Assembly: GCA_022823945.1 (NCBI GenBank)
Contig: JAJEBK010000053.1
Coordinates: forward strand, 62,001 to 126,000
Reading direction: 5' to 3'
DNA: 64,000 bases
Source of the DNA: Anaerolineae bacterium
GTDB taxonomy: Bacteria > Chloroflexota > Anaerolineae > Aggregatilineales > Phototrophicaceae
Shown here: piece by piece, positions 53,826 to 64,000 of the stretch
Position numbering within the stretch: position 1 is the stretch's first letter
Layout of the letters: every line of letters begins with the position of its first letter
Translations under genes and position numbers: made by a program
Notes under the pieces: generated by a model
What the model saw: the letters and a program-made list of their open reading frames with translations, nothing else
Database searches by the model: none
What the model was told of the DNA's origin: nothing

Positions 53826-56800
53826 ATGGCAGACCATAGCGTTGACGCCAGCAAAACCATAATCAACCACGCGGACGAGCCGACGCTGCCACCGCCGCGA
53901 GCCGAAGCGGGCATAAGTGGCTGGCTGCGTCAAAACCTCTTTGGCTCGCCGATCGATATCGTTGTCAGCGCGCTGGCTGCGCTGTTGGTCGCCGCGCTGG
54001 CGGTCGGTTTCTTTGACTGGGCTGTGAGAAGCGGCAACTGGTTCGCCATCATCAACAACCAGCGCCTGCTGATGATGGAATCTTTCGAAAGCGCGTTTGA
54101 ATGGCGGCTGGCAATCATCGTGCTGCTATCGGCTTTTTTGACCGGCATCAGCCTGGCTGCCTGGGCGCGGGCTGCCGCGCGTACGCTGACGATGCTGGCG
54201 CTGGCGGTCATTGTGGTGGTGACGCTGTTGCCGCGGCTTATCGAAGCGAGCATCGACCAGCCCAAATCGTACTTCGCGGCTGGCAATGTTGATATCATCG
54301 ACCGCGCTTCTGCATTGACGCCCCAGCGCAACCTGGCTTTTATCGCCGCGGCTGGCGAAACTGTGTCCGTCAGCCTGGCGCTGGACGAAGTCGCTGATAT
54401 CGAAACCCTGCGCGGGTTGGCCGGTTTTTCCGACCGAGCGACCAATGCGCTGGCAAATGCCGCCAACAACCGCATTGAACAGCAGCATACGACCGGCGAG
54501 ACATTCGACCGCATGCTCAGTGGCGAGCTGACCGAGTCTCTGGAAGAACGCACTCGCCTCAGCATCCGCACCTTCCGGCGCACCAACGACATGCTCGCTT
54601 CGACCCGCGAGTTCGTGGAATCCACCGGCGCGCGATTGACCCAAAACGATGCGACAATCGCAGAAATGCGCTGGTGGCTGGACAGGCTGAAAGCGGCGGC
54701 GCGCGCAACCGACCCACGCCAGGAAACAATCCTGGACGCGATCGTGCCCCTGGAAGATGGCATCAAGAATTTGTCGGTGAATGAAGCGCTGCCTGCGCAG
54801 CTGCATGAGGCGCTCGCCAATTTGACTGCCACCACGCTCGCCAGCGACCAATTGGAAGATCTGGGCGAGCTGCTGGTCGTGCAATTGTCCGAAGACCTGA
54901 TCGGCGAACCCGACCAGAGCGATGACGACGAGGAGCTGATCAACCCATCAGCAAGAGAAGCCGCCTTCTTGCGCGACATGTTCGTGCGCCTGCTGACACC
55001 CCAATCGGTGCTGGATATTTATCAACTGGGGCAAGCGCCAATGCAAGTCGCCATACGCGACGCCCGCAGCCTGGAAGCGCTGGCAGAGGGCGTATTGAGC
55101 GCTGCTGGCGATCAGGTGACATTCACTGTCCCGCGCGACGGCTGGTATATCTTCAGCAAAAATGCCGCCGAGGGCCACACCGGCAGCGCCATCCTGTCTG
55201 TATATGGCATTCATCCCATCATTGAGCGCACGCTCAGCCCCACCGAATCGCGATTTGTGCGCGTAAATGACAATTCTTTGGTGATCCGAGAATCGCGCCC
55301 GCAGATTGACGACAGCAATATCCCCTTCGTGGTGCTGATCGACAATCAATTCCGCGGACTTCGCAATGTTCAGACCTACCTCATCCACTTCGTCCCACCT
55401 TTCTTTATGCAGGTTGAGGCGCTGCTGTTGCCTTTCTTCATCACGGTCGTATGGGGGTTTGTATTTGGGCGCTGCATGGCGCATATGCTCGGCGAGCAGT
55501 CGGTATTCAATGCGCCCGAAAATCGACTGGTGGTCATGGCTTGGGCTGCTTCGCCCCTGTTGGTCTTGATTGCCTATTTCGTGGTGGTGGCTGGCGGCGG
55601 CCTGATAGGCATTCCCAGAGTCGCGCTGCAACTCGCGGCGGCATTTGGCGTTGTAGAACTGGCGCGGCGCATCGAAGCCTGGCTGAGCCGCAGCAACCCG
55701 GGCGAAGAGGCGGAAGGTTCGCTGAATCGGCTGCTGCTGTATGGCTGGGTCGCTTTCCCCTTTGTCATGTATGTGATGGCATCGGGAGTGGGTGGCTTGT
55801 CGGGCGCAGCATTGGCCAGCGGCCTGGCAGGCTTGCTCTGGCTGCTGGTGATGCTGTGCGTGGGCATGTTGTACCGTGGCACGCTGGGTTATGCGCTGCT
55901 GGCTGGCGGATTTTTCCTGCCGCTGCTTGGCGCGCATATTATCAACCTGGTCTGGGCGGGTTGGACGACTGAGTCTATTTCGTCATTGGCGTTGTGGCTG
56001 GCGCTGGCGACTGTGGGCATGCTGGCGGGGCTTCTCGGCGAGTCCATGCGCAGCAGCTTGTCTTTTTCGGTCAAGCGCGCAGGCTATCTGCTAGGCTGCC
56101 TGGCTTTTGTTTTCGTCTTTGTTGATATCAACCTGCTGGCTGGCGATGACATGACGGGCTTGCTGGCGGGTGCGGGATTTGCGCTTTGGCTGGGCTGGAT
56201 GTTCTTCGGCGGTGCCCTGCAGTGGAACTCAAACCGCATCATCATTGGCTTACTGCTTTTGACTTTTCTGTGGCTGGGTGCCTGGACATCGCTGGATCGC
56301 ACCTCAAGCGCATTCTTCATCGTCTGGCTGGTTGCGGGCGCATTCGCATTCAAACGCGGCGAGTCTGAACAAGGCGCGCTGGGCAGCCGCAAGGGACCTG
56401 CTGGCGCGTTGATGCACAGGCTGGGCAGCACCCCAGCGCGCAGCCTGGTTGTGACGGGCGGCCTGTGGCTGGCGACGCTCCTGCTCTTGCCAAGTTTGAT
56501 GACCGGGCTGGAAGCGCAGGGCATTTTGCAAACATCGGCGTCCGACCTGCTGCCTGTATCGGACAAGCGGCTGTGGGGCGGTTTGTTGCTGACCATGCAG
56601 CTGACGATATTGGGCGTGGGCGCGTCCTTCCCGATCGGCCTGGCTTTGGCGCTGGGACGGCGCAGCTCATTGCCGGTCGTTAAGACAGCCTGCATCCTCT
56701 ACATTGAAGCGGTGCGCGGCGTTCCGTTGATCACGGTGCTCTTCATGGCGACGCTGCTGGTGCCGCTGATCGACCCCACTCTGGCGACAATCGAAGGGGC

Positions 56801-57218
56801 AGTGCGCGCCTGGGTGGGCATCACCATGTTCAGCGCGGCTTACCTGGCAGAAAATGTCCGTGGCGGCTTGCAGTCTATCGGGCGCGGGCAAACAGAAGCG
56901 GCGCAGGCGATTGGCTTGTCTACCTGGCAGACGACCCTGCATATATTGCTGCCACAGGCTTTGCGGGCGGTCATCCCGGCGCTGGTCGGGCAATTTATCT
57001 CGCTCTTCAAAGATACTTCGCTGGTCTACATCGTGGGCTTGGCGGAGATTTTGGGCATCGCCCAACGCGTGGTCGCACAGCCCGAATACTTGCAGCGGCG
57101 TCAGGAAACATTCCTGTATGTCGCCATCGTCTACTTCGTCTTCAGCTACATCATGTCCTACATCAGCCGCAAGGTCGAAGCGACGGGTTCGGGCGCGGTG
57201 CGAGCAGAACGGCTCTAG
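53826..57218 (+). CDS. Giant AapM/BztC-like amino acid permease with a large insert
   Basis: The protein is 1130 aa, against about 400 for AapM. Residues 28-80 match the AapM start (SGWLRQNLFGSPIDIVVSALAAL). Canonical sequence resumes at about 863 (MHRLGSTPARSLVVTGG) and includes the EAA loop near 1024 (EAAQAIGLSTWQTTLHILLPQALRAVIPALVGQ). Between them lie two helices (93-136), an apparently exported region of about 380 residues (137-515) rich in helical, coiled-coil-like sequence with a beta-rich end (QVTFTVPRDGWYIFSKNA), then many membrane segments (520-860). The insert has no counterpart in known AapM. It may sense an external signal or modulate gating; that is inference. Starts 4 nt after the AapQ-like stop, 33 nt before the ATPase gene. 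Confidence 0.85.
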   Translation: MADHSVDASKTIINHADEPTLPPPRAEAGISGWLRQNLFGSPIDIVVSALAALLVAALAVGFFDWAVRSGNWFAIINNQRLLMMESFESAFEWRLAIIVLLSAFLTGISLAAWARAAARTLTMLALAVIVVVTLLPRLIEASIDQPKSYFAAGNVDIIDRASALTPQRNLAFIAAAGETVSVSLALDEVADIETLRGLAGFSDRATNALANAANNRIEQQHTTGETFDRMLSGELTESLEERTRLSIRTFRRTNDMLASTREFVESTGARLTQNDATIAEMRWWLDRLKAAARATDPRQETILDAIVPLEDGIKNLSVNEALPAQLHEALANLTATTLASDQLEDLGELLVVQLSEDLIGEPDQSDDDEELINPSAREAAFLRDMFVRLLTPQSVLDIYQLGQAPMQVAIRDARSLEALAEGVLSAAGDQVTFTVPRDGWYIFSKNAAEGHTGSAILSVYGIHPIIERTLSPTESRFVRVNDNSLVIRESRPQIDDSNIPFVVLIDNQFRGLRNVQTYLIHFVPPFFMQVEALLLPFFITVVWGFVFGRCMAHMLGEQSVFNAPENRLVVMAWAASPLLVLIAYFVVVAGGGLIGIPRVALQLAAAFGVVELARRIEAWLSRSNPGEEAEGSLNRLLLYGWVAFPFVMYVMASGVGGLSGAALASGLAGLLWLLVMLCVGMLYRGTLGYALLAGGFFLPLLGAHIINLVWAGWTTESISSLALWLALATVGMLAGLLGESMRSSLSFSVKRAGYLLGCLAFVFVFVDINLLAGDDMTGLLAGAGFALWLGWMFFGGALQWNSNRIIIGLLLLTFLWLGAWTSLDRTSSAFFIVWLVAGAFAFKRGESEQGALGSRKGPAGALMHRLGSTPARSLVVTGGLWLATLLLLPSLMTGLEAQGILQTSASDLLPVSDKRLWGGLLLTMQLTILGVGASFPIGLALALGRRSSLPVVKTACILYIEAVRGVPLITVLFMATLLVPLIDPTLATIEGAVRAWVGITMFSAAYLAENVRGGLQSIGRGQTEAAQAIGLSTWQTTLHILLPQALRAVIPALVGQFISLFKDTSLVYIVGLAEILGIAQRVVAQPEYLQRRQETFLYVAIVYFVFSYIMSYISRKVEATGSGAVRAERL

Positions 57219-57251
57219 GCGCGGCGGAAATCAGCAAGCGGAGGCAACACA

Positions 57252-58022
<771 letters not shown>

Positions 58023-58043
58023 GACAGACCCCGTCAGGTCTAT

Positions 58044-58170
58044 TCAACCCCCCTCAATCCCCCCGACAGGTCAGGAGGAGTATATATCACGAGCGGATTC
58101 TGTCGTCATGTCGTGAGACAGTTCCCGAAACTCCCCTCTCCGACTCGTCGGGGAGGGGTCGGGGGGGTGA
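58044..58170. repeat. Composite repeat: family B copy 3 and a family C-type hairpin
   Basis: CCCCCCTCAAT, CCCCGACAGGTCAGG and GCGGATTCTGTCGTCATG (58047-58110) follow the order of the 32281 copy. A GC hairpin with arms CCCCTC / GAGGGG and a GGGGGG run follow. It lies in the gap after the transporter operon; no gene between 58023 and 58203. Confidence 0.65.
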
Positions 58171-58203
58171 AAACCTGTCCATCCGCTTGAAAGATTGAGC
58201 AGG

Positions 58204-59370
58204 TTATTGCCCATACACCAGCGTGTCGGGGTAGAAAGCCGCCCAGGCGAACCAGAAATGCGGGAAGGCGTTTATCCACTCCAGTTGCGCGCCGGCCAGC
58301 TCGCCAGCGACGGCCTCGCCAAACGCATTCCATACACTGCCAGTCTGCGCATCCACGAAGCCGCCGCTCTCGTCCAGCGTAAACTCCAGTGTCATGCCAT
58401 CCAGCTCTGCTCGGTACAAGCCAGCCGTGCCAATATCGCGCGCATTGTCAATGACGGCATCGCCCAGGGCGCTGGCAACGCCACCCTGATAGAAAGCCAC
58501 CACCGGCATCTGTCCAACGACATCGTTGATCACGCCATCGTCCCGCAGGATCAAAAATGGATAGGCAACCGCGATGTCATCGATATTCGCCGCCAGCACA
58601 TGCTCGACCGGGGTGGGCAGGCGCGTGTCGATTTCGCCATCAAACAAGAATGGACGCCCCGGGCGGCTGTCATATCCGCGATAGGGATTCATGCCATATT
58701 GCCGGCTGAAACCGGTATCGCGCGACATCACCAGCCCATCCGCATGCCGCTGGGCATAGGCGCCAAAGCTGATCACCTGCGATGGCACAATATCCAGCAG
58801 CACGCCAGCATGTTGCCCAGCCAGCCCTTCGCCGGTCAACTGCTGCCACCAGGTTTCGGTCTGCCGGTCGTACATGACCAGGTCGCTGTTGCGCAGCAAG
58901 CCGCTCACGCCGAAGTCCAAGACAGCCTCGTCCACGCGCCGGTCGAAAGCGATGGCGCTGTTGCACAAGGGGCAAAAGGTGACGGCCACTGGCAGATCGC
59001 CGATCTGGTCATTGGCGATCTCGTGCCACATGAGGATCGCCAGCGGATAGGCGCGCGCCTCGCCAGCGATTTCCAGCGCGATCACCGGCGAGCGATCGAC
59101 CAGCCAGGTCTGTGCCTCTTCGACTGTTTCCATGCGCGGGTCGGTGACAGCTGGGATGCCATCTTTGGTCGGATTGCCCACCAAGATTTCGCTGAAGTCG
59201 ACATGGCTGTTGCAGAAGTCGGTCTTCCAGTTGCTGGTGCGCAGGTTGCGCGGCGCGCAATTTTCATCGGACTGAGCATCGACGAACAAGGAACCGCTGA
59301 TGACGGCGACAAGCACCGCCAGGGAGCACAGCAGCAGGGCGAGTCTGTGCAAAGGCCAAGTCTTGAGCAT
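58204..59370 (-). CDS. DUF3179-domain exported protein
   Basis: The protein is 388 aa with a signal peptide/anchor (LALLLCSLAVLVAVISGSLFVDAQ). The DUF3179 core is recognisable: YPLAILMWHEIANDQIGD, VTFCPLCNSAIAFDR with its Cys-x2-Cys, and LTGEGLAGQHAG. The Cys pair may bind a metal. The family's function is not known. ATG at 59370 follows AGAGGGA by 5 nt. Divergent from the SGNH genes. Confidence 0.88.
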   Translation of the reverse strand: MLKTWPLHRLALLLCSLAVLVAVISGSLFVDAQSDENCAPRNLRTSNWKTDFCNSHVDFSEILVGNPTKDGIPAVTDPRMETVEEAQTWLVDRSPVIALEIAGEARAYPLAILMWHEIANDQIGDLPVAVTFCPLCNSAIAFDRRVDEAVLDFGVSGLLRNSDLVMYDRQTETWWQQLTGEGLAGQHAGVLLDIVPSQVISFGAYAQRHADGLVMSRDTGFSRQYGMNPYRGYDSRPGRPFLFDGEIDTRLPTPVEHVLAANIDDIAVAYPFLILRDDGVINDVVGQMPVVAFYQGGVASALGDAVIDNARDIGTAGLYRAELDGMTLEFTLDESGGFVDAQTGSVWNAFGEAVAGELAGAQLEWINAFPHFWFAWAAFYPDTLVYGQ

Positions 59371-59566
59371 GTTGTCCCTCTTTCTGAGTTGGGTTTTCGA
59401 CTCAGCATACGGCAAATTGCTTACGGCAAAGTTACGCCGCCACAATTCTCAAATCTCCCGTATCGCGGCATACAGCACGCGAAAACATGTAGTATAGTCG
59501 GGCACGAAATCGCTCTGATATCGCTGGAAATCGTAGGGCAGGTGCTTGCGGGTGAGCAGGCGACGG

Positions 59567-60877
59567 GTGACCAAATTGACTTCCATGCTGCTGATCGTGG
59601 CTGGTCTGGGCTTGGCGCTCGTTGCCTTGTTGCTCGACTATATCTTGGCGTCCAGCAATCCCGGCATCGGTCTGCCCCAGTTGTTGATCGCTGCTGCGGG
59701 CTTGGGGCTTGCTGCTTTGGGTCTGTTCTTGCGGATCGATTCTTTGCGCATGCGGCTGCTGCGCGACCTGCGGGCGAACCTGGCCAAAGCGCTGATCGTC
59801 ACTTTGATCACGCTTGTGGTTTTGGAATTCGGCTTGGGGCTGCTGGATTATTCCACCTATTATCCAAGTGACCTGCCCGAATTGAACGCTCAAATCGCCG
59901 ATGAAAAGCCCTGTGGAGAGCTAGGCTGCCGCATTCTTCCCCAACTTGGCAAGCAAGCCTGCGAGACGCTCGCGCATATCCCGCCTCGTTTCTGCAACTT
60001 GAATGCGCTGGGATACGCCGACTCGGATGAATTTGTCGCCAGCGCCGACCTCGCAGAGCGCGATCGTGTACTGTTTCTGGGCGATTCCTTCACGCACGGG
60101 TTTTCGGCTGATTTGGGCAGCTCCTTCGTGGAAACGGTGGAAAGCGAGTTGCCCGAGATGGCAATTTGGAATCTGGGCATTGGCGGGCTGGGCACCAACC
60201 ACGCGCTAGCTTCATTCCGGGGCATCGCGCCGATCATGCAGCCGCAGCTGACGATTCTCGGCTTTTTTGCTGACAACGATTTCTATGACAATCAATTTCG
60301 CATTGAGTCGCGTGTGGCGATACTCAGCGAAGAAACATTTGCGGGCTTGCTCAATACCGAGCTTCGTGGTCGCTGGGGAGGCAACTTTTTCGCCGCTCCC
60401 GAGTTGGTCTTGCAGTATCGTCCGCACGACATCTATCCGCCGCCCAACGAACTAGAGAGAATCATTGGCTTGACGCGCCTGGGCACACTGGTCCTGCGCG
60501 GCCTGGATGCGTTCAGCCAGACGATCGGCACCAGCAAGCAGCGCCTGGAAACGCATATCACGCGCGGTTACCTTGCTCAATTGCGTGACGAGGTTGCCGC
60601 GCAGCATAGTCACTTCATGATCCTGCTAATCCCCGCCAAGCAGGACTTCTCGGGTTTGACCGCCGAGTACAAAGCGGCTCTGGCTCTGTTTCGGGATCTG
60701 GGCATTCCGCACCTGGAAGTCATGGATCGGCTTGCTGTGGTTGCCGATTATCAAGAACATGACGACCACTGGAACAATAGCGGACACATAAAAGTCGGCG
60801 AGATTCTGTCGGAATGCATCGAAGCCTATTTCGCCGCGGGCAGCCTATCCGCTTGCGACAAGGTGGTTATGCCGTGA
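59567..60877 (+). CDS. Membrane-anchored SGNH-hydrolase-like protein, copy 1
   Basis: The protein is 436 aa. Three hydrophobic segments at the N-terminus (about 5-25, 35-55 and 75-95) anchor an exported SGNH domain. Catalytic blocks: FLGDSFTHG (Ser), the Gly in GIGGLG, FFADNDFYD (Asn) and DDHWNNSGH (Asp and His). Such enzymes transfer or remove O-acyl groups on glycans or peptidoglycan. I chose GTG at 59567, parallel to copy 2; in-frame ATG/TTG alternatives lie around it. Its stop overlaps copy 2 by 4 nt (GTGA). Confidence 0.8.
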   Translation: MTKLTSMLLIVAGLGLALVALLLDYILASSNPGIGLPQLLIAAAGLGLAALGLFLRIDSLRMRLLRDLRANLAKALIVTLITLVVLEFGLGLLDYSTYYPSDLPELNAQIADEKPCGELGCRILPQLGKQACETLAHIPPRFCNLNALGYADSDEFVASADLAERDRVLFLGDSFTHGFSADLGSSFVETVESELPEMAIWNLGIGGLGTNHALASFRGIAPIMQPQLTILGFFADNDFYDNQFRIESRVAILSEETFAGLLNTELRGRWGGNFFAAPELVLQYRPHDIYPPPNELERIIGLTRLGTLVLRGLDAFSQTIGTSKQRLETHITRGYLAQLRDEVAAQHSHFMILLIPAKQDFSGLTAEYKAALALFRDLGIPHLEVMDRLAVVADYQEHDDHWNNSGHIKVGEILSECIEAYFAAGSLSACDKVVMP

Positions 60878-62196
60878 CGCTGGCGCGTGTGGCAAGCTGG
60901 ATCATGTTGGCGGCCGGTTTGCTGATTGCGCTGCTGGGCATGGGACTGGACGCCGTTTTGCCCGGCAGCGAACCAGGCCTCGGGCTCCCGCAGATCCTCG
61001 TCATTGTCGGCGGGACGGGGCTGGCGGTTTTCGGCTGGCTGCTGCGTAACGACAAGTTTCGCCGGCCGCTTGGTCACAATCTGCGTGCAAACCTGGCGAA
61101 GACCGCGATCATCACGCTGGTCACGCTGCTGGCTCTGGAAATTGTTCTGACCCAACTGGACACCGGCACTTATTTCGCCAGGGACCTGCCACCCTTTGCT
61201 GGCGAGGTCCCCGACTGGTTCATCTGCGATGACGAGGGCTGTCGTTATGACTACGCAAAGACGGTTGCGGCCTGCGCCGAAGGCCGCGTGACGGGCCGAG
61301 ATTGCGCGGTCAACCAGGCCGGCTATGGCGACGCCGACGAATTTGTCCGCCCGCCCGCCGAGCTTGCCCGCCGCGTCATGCTGGTCGGCGACTCCTTCAC
61401 ACAGGGTCACTCCGCCGATGTGGGAAAATCATTCGCAGAGATTCTGGACGCAGAGCTGTCCGACACGCTGGTCTGGAACACTGGACTTGCCGGCAGCAGC
61501 ACAAGAGATGCGGTGGCGGCATACAAGAAGTTCGCGCCACTGCTGCAACCGCAATTGACCATTCTCGGCTTCTATGTGGCGAACGATTTCATTGACAACC
61601 AATATCCGGTCGGCAGTTGGCTGCATGTGTACCGGGGCACGGGGCAACGGCGCATAGTCCGTCGCTATAAGTTGGACCGCTGGGGCAACCCGGTCGAGCT
61701 CAGTAACGATTTAGTCATGCACTTCCATGCCAGACGCCGGGAAGCGCCGGCAAGTGACCTGGAATGGGCGCTGGGATCGACACGCCTGGGCACACTCCTC
61801 TTGCGCGGTCTGGACGGGCTCGCCGAGGCAATCACCGCCGACGAATTCAGCCGTCAGACAGCGCTCACCCGCAGCGCCATGGCCGACTTGCTCGAATCTG
61901 CTACAGCGCTCGACAGCGAACTGCTGGTCGTGATTATCCCGCATCGTGATAAATTGGAGACTGTCAGTCAGGAGCGCGCGGCGATCACCGACATTCTTCA
62001 ATCGCTTCAAATTGCTCACCTTGATGTCACCGATGCGCTGCAATTTGAGGATTATTATGCCGCAGGCGAAGGGCATCCGCACTGGATCAACAGCGGGCAC
62101 AGGAAAGTCGGCGAGATTCTGGCGGCGTGCATCGAAAACTACTTCTCCGCGGGCAGCCTGTCCGCATGTGACCAAGTTGTCACTCCCCAGCGCTGA
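60874..62196 (+). CDS. Membrane-anchored SGNH-hydrolase-like protein, copy 2
   Basis: The protein is 440 aa and is a tandem paralogue of the preceding gene, with the same three-helix anchor (ASWIMLAAGLLIALLGMGL first) and catalytic blocks LVGDSFTQG, VANDFIDN and HPHWINSGH. The C-terminal ending AGSLSACDQVV is almost the same in both copies, and its DNA is nearly identical. Start GTG at 60874, with AAGGTGG 7 nt upstream, inside the previous stop. The stop overlaps the ATG of radA by 1 nt. Likely an O-acyltransferase or esterase for cell-surface glycans. Confidence 0.82.
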   Translation: MTLARVASWIMLAAGLLIALLGMGLDAVLPGSEPGLGLPQILVIVGGTGLAVFGWLLRNDKFRRPLGHNLRANLAKTAIITLVTLLALEIVLTQLDTGTYFARDLPPFAGEVPDWFICDDEGCRYDYAKTVAACAEGRVTGRDCAVNQAGYGDADEFVRPPAELARRVMLVGDSFTQGHSADVGKSFAEILDAELSDTLVWNTGLAGSSTRDAVAAYKKFAPLLQPQLTILGFYVANDFIDNQYPVGSWLHVYRGTGQRRIVRRYKLDRWGNPVELSNDLVMHFHARRREAPASDLEWALGSTRLGTLLLRGLDGLAEAITADEFSRQTALTRSAMADLLESATALDSELLVVIIPHRDKLETVSQERAAITDILQSLQIAHLDVTDALQFEDYYAAGEGHPHWINSGHRKVGEILAACIENYFSAGSLSACDQVVTPQR

Positions 62197-63563
62197 TGGC
62201 AAAGCGGCGCAGCACTTACATTTGTGGCAATTGCGGGCGACGCAGCGCTGGCAAGTTCAAAATCTGCCCGCAATGCAGGCAATTCAACACCTTGCAAGAA
62301 GTGGTCGAGCAGCGTCCAACCGCTTCTGGTGCCTCCACAGGCGCGCCCGCCTCGCAGCGGCAGCCCCAACCCCTCTCTGAGATTGACCCGCGCGCCGAGC
62401 CTCGCATCCGCCTGCCCAGCGCCGAGTTCAACCGTGTGCTGGGTGGAGGATTGGTGCCGGGCAGCTTGATCTTGCTGGGTGGCGAGCCCGGCATCGGCAA
62501 ATCGACACTTGCGCTACAGCTTTCAGCCGCGATGGCGCAGAATGGCGGCGAGGTGCTCTATGTCAGCGGCGAAGAAAGCGCGCGCCAACTCAAACGCCGC
62601 GCCGACCGACTGGGCCTGGCTGCGCAGACGCTGTACCTGCTGCCAGAAACCGACCTGGCGAATATCATCGCGCAGACGCAGCCGCTGCAGCCGAGCCTGC
62701 TGGTGGTCGATTCTATCCAGACGACCCGTCATGCCGACTCCGATTCGCTGCCCGGTTTGCCTGCCCAGGTGCGTCAATGCGCTGGCGAATTGCAGCAACT
62801 GGCGAAGTCCAGCGGCATCAGCGTCATCTTGATCGGACATGTGACCAAAGATGGCAGCATCGCCGGTCCGCGCGTGCTGGAGCATATTGTCGATGCAGTG
62901 CTCTATCTGGAAGGCGATCCTTTCCAGCATTATCGGTTGCTGCGCGGGGTCAAGAATCGCTTCGGCGCAACCAGCGAAGTCGGTGTATTTGAAATGCGTG
63001 GCAGCGGCTTGGTCGAAGTGCCCAATCCGTCAGAAGCCTTCATCGCCGAGCGCCTGGTCACAGCCTCTGGATCTGCGATCGCCATCACGCTGGAAGGCAC
63101 GCGTCCACTGCTTGTGGAGTTGCAAGCCTTGACAAGCCCGACATCTTTCAGCAACCCGCGCCGCACTGCCAACGGCATCGATTCCAATCGGCTGCAGTTG
63201 ATCAGCGCCGTGCTCAGCAAACGCCTGAGCTTGAAGCTGTGGGAGCAGGATATCTTTGCCAATGTCATCGGCGGCTTGAAAATCGCTGAACCGGCCGCGG
63301 ATCTGGCTTTGGCATTGGCGATCGCATCCAGTTATCACGATCGTCCCTTGCCCGCCGACCTGGCTGTCGTGGGCGAGGTGGGGCTGGGCGGCGAGCTGCG
63401 CCAGGTGGGTCAGTTGGCGGCGCGACTATCCGAAGCGCAGAAACTCGGCTTCAAACGCGCGCTGGTGCCTCGCTTGCGGCGAAATGCAGATTTGCCCGCT
63501 GGCATCGAGCTGATCCAGGCGCGTAACCTGGCTGAGGCGTTGCGGGCGGCGCTGCCTTCTTGA
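62196..63563 (+). CDS. radA: DNA repair protein RadA
   Basis: The protein is 455 aa. An N-terminal Cys4 zinc finger (CGNCGRRS...CPQC), a RecA-like domain with Walker A GGEPGIGKST near residue 95 and Walker B LLVVDSIQTT, the RadA-specific KNRFG (VKNRFGATSEVG) and a Lon-protease-like C-terminal domain are all present. It promotes branch migration in homologous recombination. Coupled to the SGNH genes by a 1-nt overlap; its stop touches the end of the convergent asnS gene. Confidence 0.96.
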   Translation: MAKRRSTYICGNCGRRSAGKFKICPQCRQFNTLQEVVEQRPTASGASTGAPASQRQPQPLSEIDPRAEPRIRLPSAEFNRVLGGGLVPGSLILLGGEPGIGKSTLALQLSAAMAQNGGEVLYVSGEESARQLKRRADRLGLAAQTLYLLPETDLANIIAQTQPLQPSLLVVDSIQTTRHADSDSLPGLPAQVRQCAGELQQLAKSSGISVILIGHVTKDGSIAGPRVLEHIVDAVLYLEGDPFQHYRLLRGVKNRFGATSEVGVFEMRGSGLVEVPNPSEAFIAERLVTASGSAIAITLEGTRPLLVELQALTSPTSFSNPRRTANGIDSNRLQLISAVLSKRLSLKLWEQDIFANVIGGLKIAEPAADLALALAIASSYHDRPLPADLAVVGEVGLGGELRQVGQLAARLSEAQKLGFKRALVPRLRRNADLPAGIELIQARNLAEALRAALPS

Positions 63564-64000
63564 TTAGGGATACTTGCGGTTGAGCAGGCGGGCATAGGGG
63601 ATGGTCTCGCGCACATGGCTCAATCCGCAGACCCAGGCGACAGTCCGCTCAATGCCGATGCCGAAGCCGGCGTGCGGCACGCTGCCAAACTTGCGCAGGT
63701 CGAGATACCATTCATAGGCTTCGCGCCCCAAGCCCATCTTGTCGATATTTTCCGCCAGCAGATCGTGGTCGTGGATGCGCTCGCTGCCGCCGATAATCTC
63801 GCCATATCCCTCTGGCGCCAGCAGATCGACGCTGCGGCAGACTTCTGGGCGTCCCGCCACTGGCGTCATATAGAAGGCTTTCACAGCGGTGGGATAGTGA
63901 TAGACGAAGACCGGCTTGTCGAACAATCCAGCCAGCGCCGTCTCGTGCGGGCTGCCAAAATCTTCGCCCCATTCGATCGCCAGTTCGGCTTTGCGCACCG
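63564..64000 (-). CDS. asnS: Asparaginyl-tRNA synthetase, C-terminal part (5' end beyond window)
   Basis: 145 C-terminal residues are present. Class IIb features: [24 protein letters not shown] and motif 3 [16 protein letters not shown], in the order and spacing of AsnRS rather than AspRS. The frame is open to base 64000. It attaches asparagine to tRNA-Asn. It ends with no gap to radA. Confidence 0.9.
   Translation of the reverse strand, partial: VRKAELAIEWGEDFGSPHETALAGLFDKPVFVYHYPTAVKAFYMTPVAGRPEVCRSVDLLAPEGYGEIIGGSERIHDHDLLAENIDKMGLGREAYEWYLDLRKFGSVPHAGFGIGIERTVAWVCGLSHVRETIPYARLLNRKYP

Overview
This 64 kb window is GC-rich bacterial chromosome that most resembles Chloroflexota, probably of the Anaerolineae type. 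That assignment is inference: it rests on the mix of a CIRCE-controlled groESL operon, two ClpC-type unfoldases flanking a multi-S1-domain protein, DUF3179 and WD40 proteins, uncoupled single-copy aminoacyl-tRNA synthetase genes and many short unrelated operons. There is no rRNA, CRISPR array, phage, plasmid or transposase gene. The one tRNA is tRNA-Ala(GGC).

Layout. 1-9 kb: a GH13 amylase-family gene that runs off the left edge, then a metal-homeostasis locus. Two divergent operons share a palindromic operator at 4151-4169: a FecCD/FecE-type ABC importer with a CbiX/ferredoxin fusion on the minus strand, and a Fur/Zur-family regulator, an aminotransferase-like protein without its lysine, a P-loop-less COG0523 protein, a full COG0523 GTPase and a WD40 protein on the plus strand. 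9-15 kb: a class A PBP homologue that has lost its catalytic motifs, groES-groEL, and an AT-richer secreted protein. 15-24 kb (minus strand): a polytopic membrane protein, clpC, an S1-domain protein and a second clpC-like gene. 24-30 kb: a PemK/MazF toxin with an XRE-ImmA/IrrE partner, a GT4 glycosyltransferase, a flippase and a FolC-like ligase.

30-47 kb: a cupin/MetE-like/HpsN-like catabolic cluster, an RDD membrane protein, nadE, a PPOX-family protein, a CARDB-like membrane protein, a GMC oxidoreductase, a uracil-DNA-glycosylase-like protein, a double-length UxaA-family hydrolase, an operon with a P-loop-less shikimate-kinase homologue, the tRNA and an M19 dipeptidase. 47-58 kb: leuS, a SelW-like gene read through an in-frame UGA, and a complete Aap/Bzt-type polar amino acid ABC transporter whose second permease carries an insert of about 750 residues. 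58-64 kb: a DUF3179 protein, two tandem membrane-anchored SGNH proteins, radA, and the 3' part of asnS at the right edge.

Three themes stand out. (1) A probable selenoprotein W-like gene at 50578-50871 with a candidate SECIS hairpin. (2) Recurrent pseudoenzymes: PBP, DegT-type aminotransferase, COG0523 GTPase, shikimate kinase, and perhaps CbiX, all keep the fold signature but lack key catalytic residues. (3) Several families of short interspersed repeats, each in two or more copies, lying in intergenic gaps and in one case supplying the end of a reading frame.
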